A stretch of DNA of 64,000 nt from Rhodobacter sp. GTDB taxonomy: Bacteria; Pseudomonadota; Alphaproteobacteria; Rhodobacterales; Rhodobacteraceae. Below, piece after piece: positions 63,054 through 64,000 of the stretch. How positions within the stretch are numbered: the stretch's first letter is position 1; each line of letters starts with the position of its first letter. Made by a program: the position numbers and the translations under genes. The notes beneath the pieces are model-generated. The model was not told the DNA's origin, did not search any database, and saw nothing but the letters and a program-made list of their open reading frames with translations. The stretch covers positions 124,001-188,000 of the forward strand of contig JAIXUH010000012.1 of the NCBI GenBank assembly GCA_027484145.1. The letters are read 5' to 3'.

Positions 63054-64000
63054 ATGTTTTCGCGTTTCAAAAAGCCAGAGGCCGGCCCGGCACCATCCGG
63101 GATGAAGCCTGTGCAATCATCGGGGCCGGTGGCACCCGTTGCCGCCAGCACGCCAAAGCCGCAGGCATCCATGTCGCGGCCGATGCCTGCTGCGCCGCCG
63201 CCAAAGACCCCTGCCGAGGCCATGGCCTTTGACAAGGAAAAGAAGAAAAAGGAAAAGATGCAGGAGCTGAAGGTCGAACTTCACAAGCGCCTGCTCGACA
63301 ACCTGAACCTTGCTGCGCTGGAAAAAGCGTCTGAATCCAGCCTGAAATCGGAAATCGCATCAATCACCGCCGAAGCGCTGGACGAAATGAGCGTGGCCCT
63401 GAATGCTCAGGACCGCGGCGTTCTGCATCAGGAGCTTTATGACGAGGTGATGGGCCTTGGCCCGCTGGAAGCGCTGCTCAAGGATGAAACTGTCAACGAT
63501 ATTCTGGTGAACGGGCCACGGCGGATTTTCGTCGAACGTTCGGGCAAGCTGCAACTGACCGACATCACCTTCAAGGACGAACGCCACCTGTTGCGGATCA
63601 TCGACAAGATCGTGTCCGCCGTGGGCCGCCGCGTTGATGAATCGAACCCCTATTGCGACGCCCGCCTTGCCGATGGCTCGCGTTTCAACTGCATGGTGCC
63701 GCCGGTGGCGGTGGATGGCTCGCTCGTCTCGATTCGTAAGTTCAAAAAGGAAAAGCTGGGCGTTCCCGACCTTGTCCGCTTTGGCGCCTTTACCGAAGAA
63801 ATGGCCGCCTATCTGCAGGCCGCAGTGGCCACCCGCCTGAACGTGATCGTGTCGGGCGGTACGGGTTCGGGCAAGACCACAACGCTGAACGCGCTGTCGT
63901 CTTTCATCGACAACACGGAACGCATCCTGACCATCGAAGACACGGCCGAACTTCAGCTGCAGCAGGTTCACGTGGGCCGGATGGAAAGCCGCCCGCCGAA
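63054..64000 (+). CDS. cpaF: Pilus assembly ATPase CpaF (truncated by window edge)
   Basis: 315 residues visible, running open to the right edge. A Pro/Lys-rich N-terminal tail precedes the three-helix and N-terminal ATPase domains (LHQELYDEVMGLGPLEALLKDETVNDILVNGP, a TadA/CpaF hallmark). Walker A is VSGGTGSGKTTTLNALS, followed by ILTIEDTAELQLQQVHVGRMESRPP (Asp-box region). Powers pilus extension and secretion. 22 bases after cpaE. Confidence 0.95.
   Translation, partial: MFSRFKKPEAGPAPSGMKPVQSSGPVAPVAASTPKPQASMSRPMPAAPPPKTPAEAMAFDKEKKKKEKMQELKVELHKRLLDNLNLAALEKASESSLKSEIASITAEALDEMSVALNAQDRGVLHQELYDEVMGLGPLEALLKDETVNDILVNGPRRIFVERSGKLQLTDITFKDERHLLRIIDKIVSAVGRRVDESNPYCDARLADGSRFNCMVPPVAVDGSLVSIRKFKKEKLGVPDLVRFGAFTEEMAAYLQAAVATRLNVIVSGGTGSGKTTTLNALSSFIDNTERILTIEDTAELQLQQVHVGRMESRPP

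Noticed and set aside
1-64000. CRISPR arrays, insertion sequences, prophage or rRNA genes
   Set aside because: No regular repeat-spacer array, transposase or integrase motif, or rRNA-like sequence was noticed on either strand.

Overview
The window looks like a stretch of chromosome from a Rhodobacteraceae alphaproteobacterium (Rhodobacter/Paracoccus relatives). The evidence is high GC with long antisense shadow frames, a PccR-type regulator beside propionyl-CoA carboxylase genes, a betABI/choXWV locus, PutA with an Lrp-type PutR, bioMNY, and a tad pilus locus whose pilins carry a GAVTVDW processing site. No phage, transposase, rRNA or CRISPR is visible. One tRNA gene, tRNA-Leu(UAA), is present.

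Layout. 1-11.3 kb holds propionate assimilation: methylmalonyl-CoA mutase (cut by the left edge), pccA and pccB with small lipoprotein and hypothetical genes between them, RidA, and then a DUF486 protein, a Bcr/CflA exporter and the regulator pccR, which has two exact TTTGCAAA boxes in front of it. 11.3-19.2 kb has a DUF465 protein, a secreted nuclease and the choline/glycine betaine locus (betA-betB-betI divergent from choX-choW-choV, with a palindromic operator between them). 19.2-26.2 kb is mostly housekeeping: a DUF1036 protein, topA, dprA, gabT and a lipoprotein. 26.3-31.0 kb is the biotin ECF transporter bioMNY, tail to tail with aroQ, an acyl-CoA-ligase-like gene and a thiolase-like gene. 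31.1-36.6 kb has metF/metR, a DUF4386 membrane protein under a striking operator array, an L,D-transpeptidase, suhB and a rhomboid protease. 36.7-42.1 kb has putA/putR and a sorbosone-dehydrogenase-like protein.

42.2-52.7 kb is the most accessory-looking part. It has an M20 amidohydrolase, the decayed remnant of a cysteine hydrolase, a GNAT protein and an Fe(II)/2OG-type oxygenase, divergent from a seven-gene operon (polyamine-type ABC importer, intact cysteine hydrolase, uncharacterised protein, metallo-hydrolase). It ends at the 3' end of tRNA-Leu. Fourteen bases of that tRNA 3' end recur in the same orientation at the other end of the segment, so it may be an old integrated catabolic island. 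Its substrate is unknown.

52.9-56.4 kb carries a 3-oxoacid CoA-transferase whose two subunit genes are separated by a GSCFA protein and a small GNSH-motif protein. 56.5-64 kb has a lytic transglycosylase and the start of a tad/Flp pilus locus (two pilins, cpaB, cpaC, an OmpA-like lipoprotein, cpaE, and cpaF cut by the right edge).
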